Origin: Bacteroidales bacterium
GTDB lineage: Bacteria; Bacteroidota; Bacteroidia; Bacteroidales; Muribaculaceae
Assembly (NCBI GenBank): GCA_004554255.1
Contig: SFNC01000009.1
Location: forward strand, 1 to 32,698
Reading direction: 5' to 3'
DNA: 32,698 nucleotides
Shown here: piece after piece, positions 8,164 to 14,514 of the stretch
Layout: each line of letters starts with the position of its first letter
Numbering within the stretch: position 1 is the stretch's first letter
Translations under genes and position numbers: made by a program
The notes under the pieces: generated by a model
The model's input: the letters and a program-made list of their open reading frames with translations, nothing else
What the model was told of the DNA's origin: nothing
The model's database searches: none

Positions 8164-8884
8164 GAAATATATCGTCTCTCAGCACTATTTCCACCCGGAA
8201 ATTGGCGAAATTGCAATACGCGTGCAGCATAATTCCACACGCGCTATCGCCCGCTGGAAGGGAAACATCCTCAAAATCAGCTTGCCGCCGCGTGTAACGG
8301 CCGAAATGTTCCACCGCTATCTGGAGGACTTAAAGCCTAAGGTGCTCGCCGCCAAGCCAAAAGCTCGGTACGCCGACGGCTCTCTGCTGGAATTCGAGGA
8401 CTTCTCAATTGCAATCAGCCACAACTGTCTTGTCGAAAAAGGCTACGTATACACCCGCCATAAGGGCAAAAACGAGTTCGCAATAGACGTAGCCGCTGAC
8501 CTCGACTTCGAGAATCCCAATGTTGAGAAGCTGATTATCAAGCACATACTGCGCATAGCAAAGTTCATGGGTCAGACAAGGCTCCCGGGCATCGCCGAGG
8601 ACGTTCTCCGCAGCATCGGCATCAGCCCCATGCCCGAAATCACTGTTTCCTACGGACTGTCAAGGCTCGGATACTGCTCCTCCCGCCGAAAAATCGCACT
8701 CAGCTACGCTATCATGTTCCTCCCCGCCGAGCTACGGCGTCTGATTATCTGCCATGAAGCCGCACACCTCACCGAGATGAACCACTCCAAGGACTTCCAC
8801 AACCTTGTAGACCAATACCTTAACGGCCGCGAAAAAGACCTCGAGCACCGCCTCAAACACTTCCCCTGGCCCGTCCCCCGCTAA
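8156..8884 (+). CDS. YgjP-like/M48-type metal-dependent hydrolase
   Basis: A 242-residue protein of the YgjP/DUF45 group of zincin-like metallohydrolases. The zinc site is HEAAHLTEMNHSKDFHNLV near the C-terminus (about residues 199-217), giving HExxH plus a third His a few residues on. The substrate is unknown for this family. A longer reading from an ATG at 8078 exists inside nadK. I chose 8156 because it begins MPEKYIV, makes a normal-length protein and gives the typical 8-nt overlap with nadK. No signal peptide is seen, so it is probably cytoplasmic. Confidence 0.82.
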   Translation: MPEKYIVSQHYFHPEIGEIAIRVQHNSTRAIARWKGNILKISLPPRVTAEMFHRYLEDLKPKVLAAKPKARYADGSLLEFEDFSIAISHNCLVEKGYVYTRHKGKNEFAIDVAADLDFENPNVEKLIIKHILRIAKFMGQTRLPGIAEDVLRSIGISPMPEITVSYGLSRLGYCSSRRKIALSYAIMFLPAELRRLIICHEAAHLTEMNHSKDFHNLVDQYLNGREKDLEHRLKHFPWPVPR

Positions 8885-8906
8885 CCATCCCCCCTCCTAA
8901 AGCATT

Positions 8907-8944
8907 TAAGGCCCCTAAAGGCCCTAAAGGCCTTAAGGACCTTA
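8907..8944. terminator. Hairpin between convergent genes
   Basis: TAAGG...GGCC (8907-8923) pairs with GGCCTTAAGGACCTTA (8929-8944), apart from two A-C mismatches and one bulge, around a CTAAA loop. It sits in the 66-bp gap between the stops of the YgjP-like gene (+) and hom (-) and can fold from either strand. It has no long T-run. It is built from three near-copies of CCTAAAGG, so it may have grown by slippage. Confidence 0.6.
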
Positions 8945-8950
8945 CCATAC

Positions 8951-10168
8951 TCAGTCTCTGTCGATAAAGAAGATAGGGATATTGGCGATAAACACGTCCG
9001 GGGCGTTGAAAATGTCGCGGTTGGCTATCAGCTCGTTCAGGTTTATGTCGCCGATTATGTATTTATTGCCGGGGGTCAGCAGCTGCTCGTGTATCTGGTT
9101 GAATATCAGCAGCTCGGGCACCGGAGTGCGGTTGTAGCGGATATACACGCGCAGGGTTACGTCCGTGGTATAATAGGGCCGGTTCAGGTAGCTCATCTTC
9201 TTGTACTCATAGCGGTAGTCGTGCCGGCGGGCCATTATGTCTGACAGTATGGAAGATGCAGTTGGGAGGCCTCCGGCACCTTTGCCGAACATAAACTGTC
9301 GGTCGTAGCACTCGCCACGGATCACCACGCCATTATACTCATCGTCAACGCTATAGATGTACTTTGAGCGGTCTACAAGCTCGGGCATCACGAACATGGT
9401 GAATGCCTCTGGAGCGGTCTTTACCACCTGCGCCACAAGCTTGATTTTCTTGTCTTTCTCGCGGGCATAGCGGATGTCACAGTCCGCGATATGCGAGATG
9501 CCCACTGTGAATATCTCGTCGGCGGCAACAAACCGTCCCAACGCATGTACTGTGATGATTATCAGCTTGAAAAGAGAGTCGTAGCCCTCAATATCGAACG
9601 ACGGGTCGCTCTCGGCGAAGCCCAGCTCCTGAGCACGGCGCAGTGCCGAGTCGTAATCCTCGCCATGGTCGAAGACGCGCGACAGGATGTAGTTCGACGA
9701 CCCGTTCAGAATTCCTTTTACCTCCAACAGCAGGTCGTTGTCGTAATACTCCTCGAGGTTGCGGATTACGGGGATGGAGCCGCAGGACGACGCATCGTAC
9801 AGCAATGCCGTGTCATTTTCGCGCTGCAGTTCTATCAGCTCCGGCAAGTGCTTGGCTATCATCGCCTTGCTGCCGCTGACCACGGGGATTCCGTGACGCA
9901 GTGCCGTGCTTACTATCCGGAACGAGGCCTCGGCATCGTCCACCAGCTCCACTACCAGGTTTATCTCTTTGTCGCCGAAAATGTCCTCGGCATTGTCGGT
10001 GAGCATCCCCTCGGGGACGGCTGTGGCACGTGGTTTGGTAATGTCGCGCACGCAGATTCGGCGGATTTCGGCATGTGCGTTCTTGGCCTGGCGGAGTACT
10101 TTCCAGACTCCCTGCCCTACTGTCCCGAATCCGAACAGTCCTATCTTGATTTTATTGTTATCAGTCAT
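8951..10168 (-). CDS. hom: Homoserine dehydrogenase, monofunctional
   Basis: A 405-residue NAD(P)-dependent enzyme that reduces aspartate 4-semialdehyde to homoserine. The N-terminal Rossmann motif is GLFGFGTVGQGVWKVL, the catalytic region has KGILNGSSNYILSRV, and FAESDPSFDIEGYDSLFKL is the homoserine-site signature. It has no fused aspartokinase, and its C-terminal tail (about 340-405) does not look like a classical ACT domain to me, so feedback control may be weak or different. An upstream in-frame ATG (10210) would extend into metX; 10168 gives the canonical MTDNNKIKIG start, 4 nt after the metX stop. It is the last gene of the Met-attenuated operon, supplying the substrate for MetX. Confidence 0.93.
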   Translation of the reverse strand: MTDNNKIKIGLFGFGTVGQGVWKVLRQAKNAHAEIRRICVRDITKPRATAVPEGMLTDNAEDIFGDKEINLVVELVDDAEASFRIVSTALRHGIPVVSGSKAMIAKHLPELIELQRENDTALLYDASSCGSIPVIRNLEEYYDNDLLLEVKGILNGSSNYILSRVFDHGEDYDSALRRAQELGFAESDPSFDIEGYDSLFKLIIITVHALGRFVAADEIFTVGISHIADCDIRYAREKDKKIKLVAQVVKTAPEAFTMFVMPELVDRSKYIYSVDDEYNGVVIRGECYDRQFMFGKGAGGLPTASSILSDIMARRHDYRYEYKKMSYLNRPYYTTDVTLRVYIRYNRTPVPELLIFNQIHEQLLTPGNKYIIGDINLNELIANRDIFNAPDVFIANIPIFFIDRD

Positions 10169-10172
10169 GTAA

Positions 10173-11195
10173 TCAGCTTTTTGTATTGCAGAATTTATTA
10201 AGTATCGCATTCAGTTTTCCGTGCTCCACCAGGAACCCGTCATGGCCCATTTCCGAGTCAATTTCCATATATTGCGCGTTTCCGAGCATGGACGCAAGCC
10301 GTCGCATCTCGGGGGGCGTAAAGATTATATCGGTGGAGATTCCTATCACTATCGCGGGCATTTTCAGTGACTTAAGCACCGTCTCCACTCCCCCGCGGCC
10401 ACGGCCGATGTCATGCGTATCAAAGGCATCAAGAATCGTCACGTAGGAATAGGCGTTGTAACGGCGGCACAACTTGTCGCCCTGGTGGGTCTGATAGGTG
10501 CATGCGCGATGCGGAGTGGTAATATCCTGACCGTCAGGGTCCTGCTGGGTCCGGTTATACCCCTCGGGGCCACGGTAGGTCAGCATCCCAATGGCTCGCG
10601 CCGCCGCAAGGCCGGCCTGAGCGGCATCGGCACGGCGCTCGCCGTAGGTGGCGTCGGCCTTGATGGCCATGCGCTGGGTCTCGTCTATGGCGATGGTCCA
10701 CGGAGAGGCTTTGGCATCGGTGGCAATCAGTATCATCCGCCCGAAGCGCTCCGGCTCCTGAGCAGCCCACTCCAGGGCCTGGAATCCGCCGACCGAGCTT
10801 CCCACCAGCGTATGTATCTTGTTAATACCCAGCGCATTGGCAAGCAAACTATGCGCACGTGCCATGTCGCCGATGGTCAGTTTGGGGAAATCGCCGTACA
10901 GGGGCTCTCCGCCGGGGCTGACGGGAGTCAGCGGACCCGTAGTGCCGTAATGCGACCCTAAGATATTGGCGCATATCACAAAATTACGCGACGGGTCCAG
11001 AAAGCATCCCGACTCCACGGTATGCGGCCACCAGTCTGCCACATCACTGTTCGCCGTGAGCGCGTGGCACACCCACACGGCATTGTCGCGGGCGGCATTC
11101 AGCTCGCCGTAGGTGTGATAGGCGATGGTCAGATGCTCTATGACTCCACCCAATTCCAGCGCAAACGGCTCGGTATGATGGTAATACTGTATCAT
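10173..11195 (-). CDS. metX: Homoserine O-acetyltransferase
   Basis: A 340-residue alpha/beta-hydrolase-fold acyltransferase of the MetX family. It activates homoserine as O-acetylhomoserine (acetyl rather than succinyl is inferred from the family and from the neighbouring metY). The nucleophile lies in VGSSVGGFQALEW (S134), the acid in the GISTDIIFTPPE region, and the histidine in EMGHDGFLVEHGK close to the C-terminus. The start codon overlaps the metY stop as ATGA, and the gap to hom is 4 nt, so the three genes form a tight operon. Confidence 0.94.
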   Translation of the reverse strand: MIQYYHHTEPFALELGGVIEHLTIAYHTYGELNAARDNAVWVCHALTANSDVADWWPHTVESGCFLDPSRNFVICANILGSHYGTTGPLTPVSPGGEPLYGDFPKLTIGDMARAHSLLANALGINKIHTLVGSSVGGFQALEWAAQEPERFGRMILIATDAKASPWTIAIDETQRMAIKADATYGERRADAAQAGLAAARAIGMLTYRGPEGYNRTQQDPDGQDITTPHRACTYQTHQGDKLCRRYNAYSYVTILDAFDTHDIGRGRGGVETVLKSLKMPAIVIGISTDIIFTPPEMRRLASMLGNAQYMEIDSEMGHDGFLVEHGKLNAILNKFCNTKS

Positions 11196-12484
11196 TTCAA
11201 CGCTTTTGCGAACGCCTGTTCAAAATCTGCTATGATGTCCTCGATATTCTCCAGACCCGGAGAGATGCGCAACAGCGTGGGGGTCACGCCGGCCTTGGCC
11301 ATATCGGCCTCCGAGAGCTGCTTGTGCGTTGTGGAGGCAGGATGTGTCACCACGGTTATAGAATCGCCGATCATAGTCATGTGCGCCGCAAGCTCAAGCG
11401 ACTCCACAAACTTGGCGGTTGTGTCAACATCGCCGACCAGTTCCACGTTCAGCACCGGTCCGCAGCCGTCAAAACGGAAATATTTGGCAGCGTTCTTATG
11501 CGACGGGTGCTCCTCAAATCCCACATAGCTGACGGTCTTAACCGCCTTATGGTCACGCAGATACTCAGCCAAGCGACGTGTCGACTCCACCTCGTGGCGC
11601 ACGCGCAGCGACAGTGTCTCCAGCCCTATCATCATCAGATAGGTATCGAAGGGCGACGGGCAGGTGCCCAGGTCACGAAGACCGTCCACACGGCACTTCA
11701 CAGCGAATGCCATATTGCCGAAAGCCTTGTAAAGGTTCAGCCCGTGATAGCCCTCGGACGGACCGTCGATGTTGGGGAACTTGCCGTTGCCCCAGTCGAA
11801 TGTTCCGCCGTCCACGATTATGCCGCCCATGGCCGTGCCATGGCCGTTTATCCACTTCGTCGCCGAATCTACTATAATGTCCGCGCCCCAGTCAAAGGGA
11901 TTGCACAGATAGCCGGCGGCGCCGAAGGTGTTGTCTATCACCAAAGGCACTCCGGCCTTGTGCGCTATCTCGCCAAGTTTCTCTATATCAGGCACCTCGC
12001 ACGTGGGATTGCCCATACTCTCGGCGTAAACCGCGCGGGTTTTGTCGTCTATCAGACGTGCGAAATCAGCCGGATCTGTGGTCGGCGCTATGCGAATTTC
12101 TATGCCCAGACGGCGCAAGGTGCAGCGGAAAAGATTATATGTGCCGCCATAAAGCAGCGGCGAAGCCACGATATTCTCGCCCTCGGACGCCAGGCAGGTC
12201 AGTGCAGTCACTATCGCCGACATGCCCGACGAGGTGGCCACGGCGGCGACACCGCCATACAGCGCCGCGATGCGCTCCTCGTAATTGGTGGTCGTCGGGT
12301 TCTGCAGACGTGTGTAAATATTTCCGGCCTCACTGAGTTCAAACAGGTTGGCGGCGTACTCACAGTCCTTGAACCGGTAGGCCGATGTCGGATAAATGGC
12401 AACTCCGCGGGAGCCGGTGGGCTCCTGCGCGTTCAGTCCTGCATGAATCTGTCTCGTCTCGAATTTAAGCTTCTTGTAATCCAT
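11192..12484 (-). CDS. metY: O-acetylhomoserine sulfhydrylase
   Basis: A 430-residue PLP enzyme of the Cys/Met metabolism family that makes homocysteine directly from O-acetylhomoserine and sulfide. The opening KFETRQIHAGLNAQEPTGSR and FELSEAGNIYTRLQNPTT are typical of MetY, and the PLP lysine is in VDSATKWINGHGTAMGG. Length (about 430) fits MetY rather than the shorter MetB/MetC. An in-frame ATG at 12520 lies in the terminator hairpin of the leader. I chose 12484, 18 nt after the hairpin's short T-run. It is the first structural gene of metY-metX-hom and the one directly controlled by the attenuator upstream. Confidence 0.95.
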   Translation of the reverse strand: MDYKKLKFETRQIHAGLNAQEPTGSRGVAIYPTSAYRFKDCEYAANLFELSEAGNIYTRLQNPTTTNYEERIAALYGGVAAVATSSGMSAIVTALTCLASEGENIVASPLLYGGTYNLFRCTLRRLGIEIRIAPTTDPADFARLIDDKTRAVYAESMGNPTCEVPDIEKLGEIAHKAGVPLVIDNTFGAAGYLCNPFDWGADIIVDSATKWINGHGTAMGGIIVDGGTFDWGNGKFPNIDGPSEGYHGLNLYKAFGNMAFAVKCRVDGLRDLGTCPSPFDTYLMMIGLETLSLRVRHEVESTRRLAEYLRDHKAVKTVSYVGFEEHPSHKNAAKYFRFDGCGPVLNVELVGDVDTTAKFVESLELAAHMTMIGDSITVVTHPASTTHKQLSEADMAKAGVTPTLLRISPGLENIEDIIADFEQAFAKALK

Positions 12485-12500
12485 TGTCTTATTCTTAATA

Positions 12501-12531
12501 TAAAAGCCGGCTCCCTGCACAGGAACCGGCT
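12501..12531 (-). terminator. Attenuator terminator of the met operon
   Basis: On the minus strand AGCCGGTTCCT (12531-12521) pairs with AGGGAGCCGGCT (12516-12505), giving an 11-bp stem with two or three G-U pairs and a GTGCA-type loop, followed by TTTTA. It lies inside the leader, 17 nt upstream of the metY ATG, where a terminator makes sense only as a conditional switch. Its 5' arm contains CCGGTTCC (12529-12522), an exact complement of GGAACCGG in the leader-peptide gene (12579-12572), which would be the antiterminator. Confidence 0.75.
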
Positions 12532-12565
12532 GTATTAATGTTTTGTATTATGCACACACAAAGAA

Positions 12566-12661
12566 TTACACCCGGTTCCGCCGACTGCACATGACCATCA
12601 TCATAGACATGACTGCCGCCATGCCGGTGCCCATAGTCCTATGTGTAAATTCAACGTTCAT
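12566..12661 (-). CDS. Methionine-rich leader peptide of the met operon
   Basis: A 31-codon ORF starting at the first ATG of the predicted transcript, about 20 nt after the expected transcription start, and ending in TAA. Eight of 31 residues are Met (positions 1, 10, 14, 18, 20, 21, 22, 24), with the core VMSMMMVMC at 17-25. The last codons (CGG AAC CGG) contain GGAACCGG, exactly complementary to the 5' arm of the terminator downstream. This is the layout of ribosome-mediated attenuation: when charged tRNA-Met is scarce the ribosome stalls in the Met run, GGAACCGG stays free and sequesters the terminator arm; when Met is plentiful the ribosome covers it and the terminator forms. The mechanism is inferred from sequence alone. 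Confidence 0.75.
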   Translation of the reverse strand: MNVEFTHRTMGTGMAAVMSMMMVMCSRRNRV

Positions 12662-12687
12662 AATCTTTCGGGTGTTGTTTTCGTCCA

Positions 12688-12719
12688 CAAAGGTACATAA
12701 AATACCGCAATGCTCCAAA
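12688..12719 (-). promoter_or_regulatory. Promoter of metY-metX-hom operon
   Basis: On the minus strand TTTG (12719-12716) is followed after 20 bp by TACCTTTG (12695-12688). Transcription should start near 12681, giving a leader of about 200 nt that holds the Met-rich peptide and the attenuator. Confidence 0.8.
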
Positions 12720-12745
12720 AAAATCTATTAAATTACCGCACAATC

Positions 12746-12777
12746 TTTGGCTTTTTACCGAATTTTACGTAAATTTG
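12746..12777 (+). promoter_or_regulatory. Promoter of lipoprotein gene, probably leaderless
   Basis: TTTG (12746-12749), 20 bp, then TAAATTTG (12770-12777). Only five bases separate the -7 box from the ATG at 12783, so the transcript should begin at or very near the start codon. It is divergent from the met promoter, with 26 bp between the two -33 boxes. Confidence 0.75.
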
Positions 12778-12782
12778 GCCGT

Positions 12783-13322
12783 ATGAAAGCAATATTATAC
12801 AGTACAATAGCAATGACTCTAAGCATAGGCGGCTGCTCCAGCGCCAAAACAAACACCGAGGCTCCTGCCGCCGCTGTCACCGACGGCGCCGACGCCACCA
12901 TCCGGCGTCCCGCACCGGCCCCGCGCCCGGCATACATGCCCCGTACGGTGATATACAAGACCAACGGCGACTATAACAACAATGTCACCGTCGTTGTCAC
13001 CCCCGACGGCAAAAGCCTGGTGACTTTCCCCGCGCCGGGAGACGTGGGACAGCAGTCCGTGCCCGTTGCCGTCGCCGACGGATGGCTCTGGGACCGCCGC
13101 GGCGGCATAGGCCCCGACACCCGATTCCTCACATACACCTACGATGAGTACCACGCCCTGCAACAGGCACCGTCCGTCGACGACCTTATGCGCGCCATTA
13201 TCCCCGAGGCACGCGTCACCGCCGCATATCGGCTGCCTCTGCCCATCGCCCGGGCAACAGCAGAGGCCGTCGACTCCATAATCGCCGACGGCCTCAATGC
13301 CGCAACCCCTATAGTTCCCTGA
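12783..13322 (+). CDS. Conserved hypothetical lipoprotein
   Basis: A 179-residue protein with a lipoprotein signal peptide: MKAILYSTIAMTLSIGGC, where the lipobox LSIGGC places the acylated Cys at residue 18. A low-complexity Ala/Pro/Thr linker follows, then a compact domain from about residue 58 (VIYKTNGDYNNNVTVVVTPDG, then GWLWDRRGGIGPDTRFLTYTYDEY). I recall similar uncharacterised secreted proteins in Bacteroidales but know no function. A longer in-frame start at 12747 would destroy the signal peptide and precede the predicted transcription start. It is divergent from the met operon and convergent with the choloylglycine hydrolase gene. Confidence 0.75.
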   Translation: MKAILYSTIAMTLSIGGCSSAKTNTEAPAAAVTDGADATIRRPAPAPRPAYMPRTVIYKTNGDYNNNVTVVVTPDGKSLVTFPAPGDVGQQSVPVAVADGWLWDRRGGIGPDTRFLTYTYDEYHALQQAPSVDDLMRAIIPEARVTAAYRLPLPIARATAEAVDSIIADGLNAATPIVP

Positions 13323-13380
13323 CCCTTATTTGTAACGGTACAGGGGGGGCAACCCTTATTTGTAACGGTACAGGGGGGCA
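13322..13380. repeat. Tandem 30/29-bp duplication at a gene end
   Basis: The unit at 13322-13351 is repeated at 13352-13380; the copies differ only in the G-run (seven versus six). The right copy contains the last codons and the TAA stop of the choloylglycine hydrolase gene on the minus strand; the left copy is a dead duplicate lying between that stop and the stop of the lipoprotein gene. Confidence 0.85.
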
Positions 13381-14411
13381 AATCCCTGGCTGCGGTGCAT
13401 GTCCTTTTTCACATTGCCACCGTACAGCTTCTTGGCATTCATGATGTCAAGTTTCATGATGGGCGACCCGGGAGTGAGCAGGAAATCGTTGAGGTCCACC
13501 CACATAATAGAGGGATTCAGCGTGGTGCCGTAGTAGTAAACCAGCTTCTTCTGGTCGGCCACGGTGCGCCAGCGTGTGCTGGAAATCTCGGGCTGGTCGG
13601 GTGTGGAGATGCCCACCGGAACGGCACAGTTGAAAATTACTCCGAACACCCCCGCGATAGCCATCTCGTGGCTCGCATTCTTGGGTATTGCGTTGATATA
13701 GAACGAGGCACGGGCAAATCTGTCGTACGAGCGGTTGGTTCCCGGCAGCATGTTCATGCCGCCCACTTCCTGCCAGTATTTTGCAACGGCCAACTGCTGG
13801 TCGTATGGAGGAGCATTGGTAAGCACCTGATACTCATAGCCTTCATGAATACTGAGGTTACCGTCCAGATATTCTATGATTGCCGAATATCCGTGCCTGT
13901 CGCTGATGGCCAGGTGCAGTGTGGTGGACGACCCGCCGGGCATTTGGGGAGCGTCAATGCGGAAAACATCCTTTTTCAGCTGCTCCACCGCCTCCGCCGT
14001 GGTGGCAAAATTGTCCAGGACGTAATTTACCCATACCGACGACGACATAAGCACGCGCTTGTCATTGGGGCGGCTGTATGTTGTCCCGGGCAGGTAGAGC
14101 AGATTCGCGCAGAGGCCCTGCTCATTCATGCCCTCGGTGGTGCCCATGTCATAGCCGACGGCGATTACCGAGCCATAACGCGAGGTCCAGGTTATGGTAC
14201 TGTCCGCCACGTCGTATCCGGCGCGGACTATTCCCTGCGGATAAACATACAGATTGGTGGCGATATCCTCTTTCCAGTCCAGATTGCGGCCCGTGATGGC
14301 ATAGCCGTCATCGCCGATATATACCACGCGTGTGCAGGCATCGGCATCCGGTGCCGGGATTACCATAGCCATTGCCGTCAGGGCCATGGCTGCGAATGTG
14401 CATTTTTTCAT
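13356..14411 (-). CDS. Choloylglycine hydrolase family protein, exported
   Basis: A 351-residue N-terminal-nucleophile amidase of the bile salt hydrolase/penicillin V acylase family. The signal peptide ends ...DADA and cleavage exposes Cys26 as the catalytic N-terminal residue. The family constellation is present at the right spacing: R42 and D45 (GRNLDW, +16 and +19 from Cys as in bile salt hydrolases), an Asn in EGMNEQGL (N96), N199 (LTNAPPYD) and R231 (SYDRFAR). It should cleave linear amide bonds in the periplasm. Whether the substrate is a conjugated bile acid, an acyl-homoserine lactone or a penicillin-like compound cannot be told from sequence. The 3' end lies in a tandem duplication. 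No consensus promoter is obvious upstream. Confidence 0.88.
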   Translation of the reverse strand: MKKCTFAAMALTAMAMVIPAPDADACTRVVYIGDDGYAITGRNLDWKEDIATNLYVYPQGIVRAGYDVADSTITWTSRYGSVIAVGYDMGTTEGMNEQGLCANLLYLPGTTYSRPNDKRVLMSSSVWVNYVLDNFATTAEAVEQLKKDVFRIDAPQMPGGSSTTLHLAISDRHGYSAIIEYLDGNLSIHEGYEYQVLTNAPPYDQQLAVAKYWQEVGGMNMLPGTNRSYDRFARASFYINAIPKNASHEMAIAGVFGVIFNCAVPVGISTPDQPEISSTRWRTVADQKKLVYYYGTTLNPSIMWVDLNDFLLTPGSPIMKLDIMNAKKLYGGNVKKDMHRSQGFAPLYRYK

Positions 14412-14460
14412 AATTACAGTGTGTGTTGGTTCTTAAAAAATCTGATAGTCAAAGCGTAAA

Positions 14461-14487
14461 CTCCCTGTGGGAGAATCATCTTCTCCC
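14461..14487 (-). promoter_or_regulatory. Two overlapping, mutually exclusive hairpins
   Basis: GGGAGAA (14469-14475) can pair with TTCTCCC (14481-14487), or GGGAG (14469-14473) can pair with CTCCC (14461-14465); the shared segment makes the two exclusive. They lie between the dapF stop and the choloylglycine hydrolase start on the same strand. No T-run follows, so this may be a weak terminator or processing site, or nothing functional. Confidence 0.35.
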
Positions 14488-14514
14488 ATTATAACACACC
14501 AGTAAGCCAAAGGT

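Noticed and set aside
12485..12690. SAM riboswitch in the metY leader
   Set aside because: I see no SAM-I or SAM-II core. The leader instead contains a Met-rich ORF and terminator/antiterminator complementarity.
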